Shown: piece after piece, positions 14,224 to 20,347 of the stretch | Layout: the number at the start of each line of letters is the position of its first letter | Position numbering within the stretch: position 1 is the stretch's first letter | Assembly (NCBI GenBank): GCA_964445715.1 | Contig: CAYULJ010000014.1 | Location: 1 to 20,347 of the forward strand | Source: CAYPYS01 sp964445715 | Lineage (GTDB): Bacteria; Omnitrophota; Gorgyraeia; Gorgyraeales; Gorgyraeaceae | Direction of reading: 5' to 3' | DNA length: 20,347 nucleotides | Notes under the pieces: generated by a model | Seen by the model: only the letters and a program-made list of their open reading frames with translations | The model's database searches: none | Told to the model about the DNA's origin: nothing | Translations under genes and position numbers: made by a program

Positions 14224-14646
14224 ATGACTAAAGAAAATAAGAAAATCTCCAAATTAAATATTGCTATAAGTCTGGCGGTGATACTGTTTACAGTGGTACT
14301 GATCATCACTGTAAAGGGAAAGGGTAAAATATCCGAAGGCATTAAGAAAGAAACAATAACAGTGCAGCAGATTGTTAAGCCAATGGTTAAAAAGATCGAG
14401 GAGCCTTTTCTTTTCGAAGATAAACAATCTTCTATAAAAGAAGAAGACCTCAAGCAAGATGAAGATGAAGAGCTTCCGGCAGTAGCACTAAAGGATATCC
14501 CTTTAGAAGAAATGCAAGATAAAGCAAGGCAAGGCGAAGAAAAATTGCCTGAAGAGATCGAAGTCCTTGCACCAGCCTCTCCCCAAACACAACCCAGCCT
14601 TGAAGACATGAAACTGATCAAGAAAAAAGGCCTTGTAATTTACTGA
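14224..14646 (+). CDS. Single-span membrane protein with acidic periplasmic tail, unknown
   Basis: 140 residues. A short basic cytoplasmic start (MTKENKKISK) precedes one membrane span (about 12-31, LNIAISLAVILFTVVLIITV); the rest is a charged, low-complexity, Glu/Lys/Pro-rich tail (EEDLKQDEDEELP and similar). I do not recognise a domain. It begins four nt after the PilX-like gene and so belongs to that operon; a role as a bitopic assembly or linker protein comparable to PilP/PilO-type partners is conceivable but nothing in the sequence shows it. Confidence 0.75.
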   Translation: MTKENKKISKLNIAISLAVILFTVVLIITVKGKGKISEGIKKETITVQQIVKPMVKKIEEPFLFEDKQSSIKEEDLKQDEDEELPAVALKDIPLEEMQDKARQGEEKLPEEIEVLAPASPQTQPSLEDMKLIKKKGLVIY

Positions 14647-14655
14647 TCCCGGCCC

Positions 14656-14684
14656 TTGACAATATTAGTTTTATATGCTAATAT
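14656..14684 (+). promoter_or_regulatory. Promoter of the marR-efflux operon
   Basis: TTGACA (14656-14661), 17-nt spacer, TAATAT (14679-14684). The expected start point (about 14691) falls inside the dyad at 14685-14701. Confidence 0.75.
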
Positions 14685-14706
14685 TTAGTTAGGCTAACTA
14701 ATATTA
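14679..14706. promoter_or_regulatory. Putative MarR operator overlapping the promoter
   Basis: Core dyad TTAGTTAG-G-CTAACTAA (14685-14701), with further pairing of taatat and atatta outside one extra t. It covers the downstream edge of the -10 box and the start point, the usual place for a MarR autorepressor site, and the next gene encodes a MarR protein. Confidence 0.7.
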
Positions 14707-14708
14707 CA

Positions 14709-14733
14709 GTATTCGAGGTTTAACCTCGAATAC
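14709..14733 (+). repeat. 25-nt perfect palindrome in the marR leader
   Basis: Arms gtattcgaggtt and its complement around one t, ending two nt before the AGGAGG of marR. It would form a hairpin next to the ribosome site, or be a second protein site. It shares the odd-length, one-base-centre build of the junction palindromes. Confidence 0.9.
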
Positions 14734-14746
14734 TTAGGAGGTTTTT

Positions 14747-15181
14747 ATGGCGACCATTGATAAAATTACAAGGGAAATATCCATCATGGTACCCAAGCTC
14801 ATGAAGGGCGCGAAAAGCGACTTCCTCTCTAAGAGCAATATCACAAGCGCCCAGATGATAATGCTCGTATCGATCCACGATCACGGCCAATGTAAGATCA
14901 AAACCCTGGCCAAGGAACGCGGCATCTCTCCTCCCACTGCGACTGTCCTGATCGATAGGCTCGTCAGGTCTCGCTATGTAAAAAGAGAAGCAAGTCTAGA
15001 AGACAGGCGCGTGGTCATGGTCTCGCTCACAAAAAAAGGCGAAAAAAGCGTGCAGGATTTCCTAGACACAGTGCGAAACAGATGGAAAAAGATCCTTACC
15101 CACCTTACTTCTAAAGAACAACACCAATACCTCAGTATACTCAAAAAAATCGTAGCTGTCTTATCCGGGGAAGAAGGCTGA
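14747..15181 (+). CDS. MarR-family transcriptional regulator
   Basis: 144-residue winged-helix regulator of normal length. N-terminal dimer helix (TIDKITREISIMVPKL), then SAQMIMLVSIHDHGQCKIKTLAKERGISPPTATVLIDRLVRSRYVKRE with the recognition helix, and the wing DRRVVMVSLTKKGEK that contains the conserved DRR. C-terminal helices complete the dimer interface. ATG 14747 has AGGAGG five nt upstream. A promoter with an overlapping dyad lies directly ahead, so it most likely represses itself and the downstream outer-membrane factor and RND pump, with release by a small phenolic or drug-like ligand, as in known relatives. The next gene starts five nt after its stop. Confidence 0.95.
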   Translation: MATIDKITREISIMVPKLMKGAKSDFLSKSNITSAQMIMLVSIHDHGQCKIKTLAKERGISPPTATVLIDRLVRSRYVKREASLEDRRVVMVSLTKKGEKSVQDFLDTVRNRWKKILTHLTSKEQHQYLSILKKIVAVLSGEEG

Positions 15182-15186
15182 TATAA

Positions 15187-16661
15187 ATGAAGCATCTTAT
15201 AATTCTCTTTATAATAATAAGCGTTGCGGTTTCGTCTCCTGTCTCTATATATTCGCAAGAGACAGAAAAAACCAGCACTTTATTTATCTCCGTGGATGAC
15301 GTAAGGCTGGTCGCTGCAAATAATAATCTCGATATCAAGCTTGCCCGGCTGGACTCAAAGATAAAAGGCACTGAGCTCAGTTATAAAGAAGCTGTCTTTG
15401 ACACTGTCTTAAACGGGACTATAGATTATACTGACGACCAGAGGAAAACCGCTTCATCTTTATATGGCTCAAGGACAAGGACCAATAACTACAATATCGG
15501 TATTGGTAAAAAACTCAGGACAGGGACAGACGTAGAGATAGATTTTACGAATAAAAGAGAATGGTCAGATTCGCCCTATGTCTCAACNNNNNNNNNNACC
15601 CATATCATGAATCCGAGATGGCAATAAGCATCACTCAACCAATAGCCAAGAATTTCTTTGGCCTGATCGACCGCGGAAACATAGAGATCATAAAACAGGA
15701 CATAAAAAACGCTGAACTCGACTCCTATATAAAGATCGAGGATGCCATAATATCTACTGAAAAGGCCTATTGGAGCCTGGTGCTCGTGCAAGAGGAGTTC
15801 AAAATAAAAAAAGACATACTTAAAAAAGCGATCCGGCTCTTTAACCAATACCGCAGAAAACTAAAGATAGGGCTTGTCGAGACAGGCGCTGTCCTGGCAA
15901 GTGAGGCAAATATACACATCAGAGAAAGTGAGATGCTCTTGGCCTCCAATGAATTAAGATCAGCTGAGGAGCTCCTGAGATTAAGATTGAATATGGAAAA
16001 TGATGCGAGGTTATATCCTACTGACACCCTTCACGCTAATTATTACGATGCGACTTTTAAAGAAAGCCTGGAGATCGCGTTTAAGAACAGACGCGATTAT
16101 GCGTCGGATAAAAACACCATAGAAGCCAAAAATATAAAACTTAAGATGAAGTCAAATTCCCGCCTGCCTGAAATAGACCTAAAGGCCACATTTGCCCAAA
16201 ACGGCATTAGCGGAAAATACTACAGGGCGCTGAGCGACGTATTCGAAGACTCGAATCCCAAATATTATGTTGCCATAGAGTTCGAATATCCCCTTGAAAA
16301 TAACCTGGCAAATAGTGAATACGAAAAGGCGACTCTCGAAAAAGCTAAGGCGATCATAAACCTGCAAAAAACCGAGCGGCAGATCATATCAGACATAGAT
16401 GAAAAGCTCAGAAAATTATCCGTCAATAAAATAAATATATCCAAAATGGAACGGGCACAGAACCTCCAAAATGGAAAACTCTTCCAGGAGGAAAAAAGGT
16501 TTAAATACGGCAGGTCGAATTCGGACACATTGATACGCTACCAGGAAGACCTTTTGAATGCAAAGCTCATGACACAGAAATCGTATTTTGACTACAGGGT
16601 CTCTATTTTGGACGTGATGGCCGCTGAAGACAGCTTTCTGAAACACATCAACCTGGAATAA
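15187..16661 (+). CDS. TolC-like outer-membrane efflux factor, interrupted by assembly gap
   Basis: Outer-membrane channel of the RND type I efflux/OEP family. A signal peptide (LIILFIIISVAVSSPVSIYS) is followed by the first OEP repeat: VDDVRLVAANNNLDIKLARLDSKIKGTELSYKEA and the beta strands to SDSPYVST at 15587. After the N run the family motif continues as NPYHESEMAISITQPIAKNFFG and a second helical repeat to 16661, giving about 488 residues in all, full length. The two halves are in different frames only because the ten N are a placeholder: an intact frame needs a gap of 2 modulo 3. Two to eight nt would fit best. Cotranscribed with marR and the RND pump; its stop is two nt before palindrome copy 8. 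Confidence 0.9.
15588..15597. other. Assembly gap (ten N)
   Basis: A run of ten N inside the outer-membrane factor gene. Not a biological interruption: the protein pattern continues directly across it, with SPYVST before and NPYHES after. Confidence 0.99.
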
Positions 16662-16663
16662 TC

Positions 16664-16704
16664 CTTAACTTCACACTTTAACATTGTTAAAGTGTGAAGT
16701 TAAG
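16664..16704. repeat. Junction palindrome, copy 8 (perfect, variant arm)
   Basis: Perfect 41-nt palindrome with arm cttaacttcacactttaaca and centre t. Position 6 is C (G in most copies) and position 9 is C, both matched on the other arm. It separates the outer-membrane factor and RND pump genes within one operon, so it cannot be a complete terminator here. Confidence 0.97.
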
Positions 16705-16722
16705 GAAATAAAGGATAGCATT

Positions 16723-19700
16723 ATGAGTTTACCGCGATTTAGTATCAATCAATCTTTGTTCGTGAATCTCTGCTCGGTCCTTATCATCATAATAGGGCTG
16801 ATCGTCGTATTCGGCATGAACAGAGAGATATTCCCCAATGTTGATTTTGATACAGTAAGCATAAACGCTGCATACCCCGGAGCCACTCCTCTGGACATTG
16901 AAAAACTTATCACCGTGCCTATTGAAAAGGAACTCAAGGAAGTCGATGGCCTAAAGGAGATAAAATCCTCTTCTGCCGCAGGCGTCTCTCTTATAACAAT
17001 AAAAATAGACCCTGACGAACGCGACAAGAAAAAGGTAGTTAACGATATCAAAAGCGCTGTGGACAGGGTCAAGGACCTGCCTAAGGACATAGCAGAAGAC
17101 CCTATTGTAACAGAAGTAACCAGCAAACAATATCCAATAATCGAAATCTCTCTTTCCGGAAACATGTCTGAGAAAAAATTGCAAAGTTATGCTGATACGC
17201 TGGAAGACATACTGGAAGACGTCAAAGGTGTCGCAAAGGTAAATAAATCCGGATACCGCGACAGGGAGATACAAGTGCGTGTTGATCCTGAGAAAATGCA
17301 TGAAAGATATGTCTCATTTGACGAGATCGAACAGGCCCTTGCCTCGCGCAACATAAGCATTCCGGCAGGCGAGATCAATACAGAGACCTCAGAATACAGC
17401 ATAAGAACGACTGGTGAGTTTTCAACTGCTCAGGAAGTTGAAAATATAATAATAAGGGCCAATGACTCAGGCAACTGGCTCAGGATCAAAGATGTGGCAG
17501 AGGTAAAAGACTCTTTTAAAAAAGAAGATATAATCTATAAAACACTCGGCACCCGCTCCATCAACCTTATAGTGCTAAAGAAACAATCCGGCGACGCAAT
17601 AAGCATTGTGGACGAGATCAAAGAAGTATGTGGCGCGTTCCAGAAACGCTGCTCCGATAAACTTGAGATATCATATGTGAATGACTACTCATTTTTTGCG
17701 AGGCGCAGACTTAATGTCTTAAAAAACAATGGTTGGGCCAGTTTGATCTTGATCACCATATCTATGCTCCTATTTTTGCATTCTCGCATAGCATTAATGA
17801 CGATCCTAGGAATACCCATCGCGTTCCTTGCAACATTTATAGTAATGAACATGATGGGCATCACTATAAATCTTATCAGCATGTTCGGCCTTATCATAGT
17901 CCTAGGAATGCTTGTGGACGATGGGATCATCGTGGCTGAAAACGTGTATCGCTATATGGAGCAAGGCATGCGTCCAAGAGAAGCTGCTGTCAAAGGCGCA
18001 GAAGAAGTCATGAGGGCTGTAATAACAGCTGTATTTACCACGATTGCTGCCTTCTCTCCTCTGCTCTTTATGGCAGGCATCATAGGTAAATTTATAAGAA
18101 ACATCCCGACAGTACTGATCATCGCGCTTCTGGCCTCTTTAGGCGAGGCCCTTATAATATTACCAAGCCACTTGGCTGACTTCGTAAAGATAAAATACGA
18201 TGCGCGCGGAAAACCAGTCAACATCTCGAAAGACATGCCATGGTTTAAAAAACTGGTTAGATTCTACACTAAGATAGTCTCATCTGCCATAAAAAGAAAA
18301 TACAAAATAGTGGCAGGCCTTACCATTGTCCTCATCCTATGCGGATTTCTTGCCTTTAGCGTGATAAAATTCATACTATTTCCAAGCGCAGGTATTAATT
18401 ACTTTTTCATACGAGGCGAGGCAGCTATAGGGACCCCTCTTCAGAAGACCAACGAGCTCATACTCCCTATCGAAGAGATAGTGGCTGAGCTTCCGACGCA
18501 AGAAATGGATTCATTTGTAACTTCCGTGGGGAGCATTCAAGAAGACCGTCATGATCCTTTTGCCGGGCAGGCAAGTCACTTAGTGCAGACGACAGTCTAC
18601 CTCACGCCGGAACAAGACAGAAAAAGAAGTGTCGAAGAAATCATAGAGGGAGTCCGGAAAAAAATAAAAGATACCCATGGTTTCGCAGAGCTCCGATTTG
18701 ACAAACCCGAATCAGGCCCGCCTGTTGGAAAAGCCGTGGAGGCCAGGATCAGGGGCGAGGATTTTGAGACATTGGATGTAATTGCAAAAGAATACATGGA
18801 TTACCTTAATACTATGGAAGGGACGATCGATGTAACATGGGATCATAAACCAGGCAAAGAGGAAATACGCATTAAGGTAGACAATGATAAAGCTGCATTG
18901 GCGGGGCTTAGCGTAGCGCAGATAGCAAAGACCGTGCGTGCGGTCTTCGAAGGGAATATTGCTACCAAGATCAAGCCTGTCAAGGCAGAAGAGGAAACCG
19001 ATGTCACTGTCATGTTTCCGGAAAATGTATCAAAAGATATAGGCGTCTTTAAAGACATACTTATACGAAATGCCTACGGGAATCTAATACCTCTTAAAAA
19101 AGTAGCATCTATAGAAAAGGTGCCGGGTACTACGACCATACATCATCTTGACGGAAAACGCGTCGTGACTGCTTCAGCCAATGTTGACACAAGCAAAACA
19201 ACATCACTGAAGGTCAATAAAATGTTGGAAAAAAAATTCAGAGATACACCCGAACGTTATATGGGATACTCGGTAAAATACGGAGGAGAGCAGGAAGAGA
19301 CTATTGATTCATTGATGAGTCTCTTAAAGGCCTTTTTCTATGCATTCCTTATCATATATCTCATCCTGTCCTCTGCCTTCAGATCCATAATACAGCCTTT
19401 GATAATAATGCTCGCTATTCCGTTCGGCCTCATTGGTGTGGTGTTTGCGTTTCTCACGCACGGTATGTCTCTGTCGTTCATGGCCATTCTGGGTATAGTC
19501 GGCTTAAACGGCATTGTCGTCAATGATTCGATCGTGCTTGTCGATTTTATAAATAAATTGCGCAGGGAGGGAATGAGCAGGCCTGAATCAATAATAAAAG
19601 CCGGGCAGATGAGGCTAAGGCCTGTTATCTTGACTACTATCACTACTGTAGGGGGATTGTCGACTGTTGCCTATGGTATAGGAGGAAAAGATCCTTTCTT

Positions 19701-19848
19701 AGTGCCGATGGCACTTTCAATATGCTGGGGCCTGATCTTTGCAACCGCGCTCACACTCATAGTCATCCCCTGTATCTACTCTATAGTGGACGACCTCGCC
19801 TTCAAAATAACAAAGCACTCCAGCATCAACCACATATCACGCCCTTAA
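16723..19848 (+). CDS. RND-family efflux pump, inner-membrane transporter
   Basis: Proton-driven inner-membrane pump of the HAE/AcrB-like RND superfamily, 1041 residues and full length, with the usual two halves of six membrane spans and two large periplasmic loops. First half: LFVNLCSVLIIIIGLIVVFGM, REIFPNVDFDTVSINAAYPGATPLDIE, and the span with the proton-relay pair D399-D400 in GMLVDDGIIVAEN. Second half: GLNGIVVNDSIVLVDFIN, where the position of the AcrB relay lysine is Asn (N934), as in several non-AcrB branches. ATG 16723 has AAGGA seven nt upstream; a TTG at 16684 lies in the palindrome and is rejected. The periplasmic adaptor (HlyD/AcrA-type) that such pumps usually need is not encoded in this operon. 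The stop lies in palindrome copy 9. The substrate is not predictable. Confidence 0.96.
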   Translation: MSLPRFSINQSLFVNLCSVLIIIIGLIVVFGMNREIFPNVDFDTVSINAAYPGATPLDIEKLITVPIEKELKEVDGLKEIKSSSAAGVSLITIKIDPDERDKKKVVNDIKSAVDRVKDLPKDIAEDPIVTEVTSKQYPIIEISLSGNMSEKKLQSYADTLEDILEDVKGVAKVNKSGYRDREIQVRVDPEKMHERYVSFDEIEQALASRNISIPAGEINTETSEYSIRTTGEFSTAQEVENIIIRANDSGNWLRIKDVAEVKDSFKKEDIIYKTLGTRSINLIVLKKQSGDAISIVDEIKEVCGAFQKRCSDKLEISYVNDYSFFARRRLNVLKNNGWASLILITISMLLFLHSRIALMTILGIPIAFLATFIVMNMMGITINLISMFGLIIVLGMLVDDGIIVAENVYRYMEQGMRPREAAVKGAEEVMRAVITAVFTTIAAFSPLLFMAGIIGKFIRNIPTVLIIALLASLGEALIILPSHLADFVKIKYDARGKPVNISKDMPWFKKLVRFYTKIVSSAIKRKYKIVAGLTIVLILCGFLAFSVIKFILFPSAGINYFFIRGEAAIGTPLQKTNELILPIEEIVAELPTQEMDSFVTSVGSIQEDRHDPFAGQASHLVQTTVYLTPEQDRKRSVEEIIEGVRKKIKDTHGFAELRFDKPESGPPVGKAVEARIRGEDFETLDVIAKEYMDYLNTMEGTIDVTWDHKPGKEEIRIKVDNDKAALAGLSVAQIAKTVRAVFEGNIATKIKPVKAEEETDVTVMFPENVSKDIGVFKDILIRNAYGNLIPLKKVASIEKVPGTTTIHHLDGKRVVTASANVDTSKTTSLKVNKMLEKKFRDTPERYMGYSVKYGGEQEETIDSLMSLLKAFFYAFLIIYLILSSAFRSIIQPLIIMLAIPFGLIGVVFAFLTHGMSLSFMAILGIVGLNGIVVNDSIVLVDFINKLRREGMSRPESIIKAGQMRLRPVILTTITTVGGLSTVAYGIGGKDPFLVPMALSICWGLIFATALTLIVIPCIYSIVDDLAFKITKHSSINHISRP

Positions 19849-19884
19849 CTTTACACTTTAACAATGTTAAAGTGTAAAGTTAAG
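19844..19884. repeat. Junction palindrome, copy 9 (perfect, holds two stops)
   Basis: Perfect 41-nt palindrome with arm cttaactttacactttaaca and centre a. It lies between convergent genes and holds the TAA of the RND gene (19846-19848) in one arm and the TAA of the bifunctional-nuclease gene (19880-19882) in the other. Confidence 0.97.
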
Positions 19885-20287
19885 TCAAATTGTCAGAGAT
19901 TGTATTTAAGATATGTTCTTCTACAAAGATAGGAGCCTTTGCACGGACAGCCAAGGCTATGCTGTCGCTGGGCCTTGCGTCGATTTCTTCCAACCTGCTA
20001 TCTATCTGCAGAACGATCTTTGCAAAAAACGTATTCTGCTCTAATTTTGTAATTATTATTCTGTCTATTTTTGCGCCGAGCTGATTTACAGTAGAGCAAA
20101 ATAAATCGTGCGTCATAGGCCTGGGCGGAGTCAGACCGCTCACTTTCATCTTTATGGCAGTGACCTCCATTATGCCGATTACAATGGGCAGAATGCGCTT
20201 TCCGACCTTTTCCTTGAGAACAATTACCTGCTCTCCCCTGTTCTCATCGATGCGAATCTTATTTAATTCCATCTCTACAATAGCCAT
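19880..20287 (-). CDS. Bifunctional nuclease (BFN/DUF151) domain protein
   Basis: 135-residue single-domain protein of the DUF151/bifunctional nuclease family, relatives of which have been described with DNase and RNase activity. Family motifs: VIVLKEKVGKRILPIVIGIMEV near the N-terminus, GLTPPRPMTHDLF with the conserved TPPRPMTHDL, and the closing ARPSDSIALAVRAKAPIFV. Slightly shorter than many members. ATG 20285-20287 has no Shine-Dalgarno, yet a good promoter (20297-20325) lies so close that the mRNA should begin within a few nt of the ATG, so a leaderless message is likely. The stop lies in palindrome copy 9 opposite the RND stop. Confidence 0.93.
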   Translation of the reverse strand: MAIVEMELNKIRIDENRGEQVIVLKEKVGKRILPIVIGIMEVTAIKMKVSGLTPPRPMTHDLFCSTVNQLGAKIDRIIITKLEQNTFFAKIVLQIDSRLEEIDARPSDSIALAVRAKAPIFVEEHILNTISDNLT

Positions 20288-20296
20288 ATTGAAAAA

Positions 20297-20325
20297 AGAT
20301 TAACACACCATTCTTTTCTTGTCAA
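20297..20325 (-). promoter_or_regulatory. Promoter of the BFN gene, leaderless start
   Basis: Minus strand TTGACA (complement of 20320-20325), 17-nt spacer, TAATCT (complement of 20297-20302). ATG begins nine nt beyond the -10 box, giving a predicted leader of about three nt. Confidence 0.6.
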
Positions 20326-20339
20326 CAACTTTGACCCTA

Positions 20340-20347
20340 CTTAAGTT
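20340..20347. repeat. Junction palindrome, copy 10 (cut by the window edge)
   Basis: The last eight bases, cttaagtt, equal the first eight of the common palindrome arm, placed just outside the BFN promoter where a copy would be expected for the next gene. Confidence 0.55.

Noticed and set aside
15187..16661. Frameshifted pseudogene of the outer-membrane factor
   Set aside because: The apparent frame change coincides with the N placeholder, and family motifs continue on both sides.
16684..16722. N-terminal extension of the RND pump (MLKCEVKEIKDSI) from a TTG
   Set aside because: Also read from palindrome sequence; ATG 16723 with AAGGA seven nt upstream gives the standard RND N-terminus.
2400..19884. 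Junction palindromes as ordinary intrinsic terminators
   Set aside because: No U-tract follows most copies, and copy 8 lies between operon genes with no promoter seen after it.
2400..19884. Junction palindromes as DNA-uptake sequences (inverted uptake signals also occur at gene ends)
   Set aside because: Uptake signals keep a fixed sequence; here the arms vary with compensation, and single non-inverted copies were not noticed.
2400..19884. Junction palindromes as a CRISPR array
   Set aside because: Spacing is gene-sized and irregular, and no short spacers or cas genes exist.

Overview
The window is a dense, AT-leaning bacterial segment from a Gram-negative organism: it carries an outer-membrane TolC-type factor, an RND pump, type IV pilin-like genes and periplasmic proteins. 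The gene mix (PilX/DUF4900-like pilin, arsenosugar genes, a GEMM riboswitch, many short hairpins) would suit an uncultured lineage such as Omnitrophota, but no marker gene here proves it. A run of ten N shows it comes from a draft scaffold.

Layout. From 35 to about 11930 every gene is on the minus strand. Read in the direction of transcription these are: a nuclease-fold membrane-anchored protein; a c-di-GMP (GEMM-I) riboswitch with its terminator; two tandem secreted paralogues of unknown function; a tiny basic ORF overlapping 6-phosphofructokinase; a PIN-PhoH ATPase; an arsenosugar biosynthesis cluster (arsM, two family-specific glycosyltransferases, a VTT membrane protein, arsS); a cysteine-rich flavoprotein; a CPA2 cation/proton antiporter with CBS domains; and a secreted SlyD-like FKBP. 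From 12067 to 14646 a plus-strand cluster encodes three type IV pilin-like proteins and a single-span membrane protein. From 14656 to 19848 a plus-strand operon with a clear promoter and operator encodes a MarR repressor, a TolC-like factor (broken by the N gap) and an RND pump. A minus-strand bifunctional-nuclease-family gene closes the window.

The most striking structure is a family of 41-nt palindromes (20-nt arms around one base) at nine gene junctions, with a tenth cut by the right edge. Copies differ in sequence, yet both arms change together. They sit exactly at gene 3' ends: seven stop codons lie inside them, including both stops of a convergent pair. They occur at nearly every minus-strand junction that has space and are absent where genes overlap. 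Dissimilar hairpins of similar build occupy several of the remaining junctions.

How the genes work together: ArsM should methylate arsenite, ArsS attach the 5'-deoxyadenosyl group, and the two glycosyltransferases further modify the arsenosugar; the adjacent flavoprotein and VTT protein may assist. The GEMM riboswitch should tie the secreted paralogues to c-di-GMP, next to a pilus-type cluster. The MarR operon is an efflux system that lacks a periplasmic adaptor gene in its own operon. Several promoters can be read directly (TTGACA-like box, 17-nt spacer, TATAAT-like box), two of them placed so close to the start codon that leaderless mRNAs are predicted.
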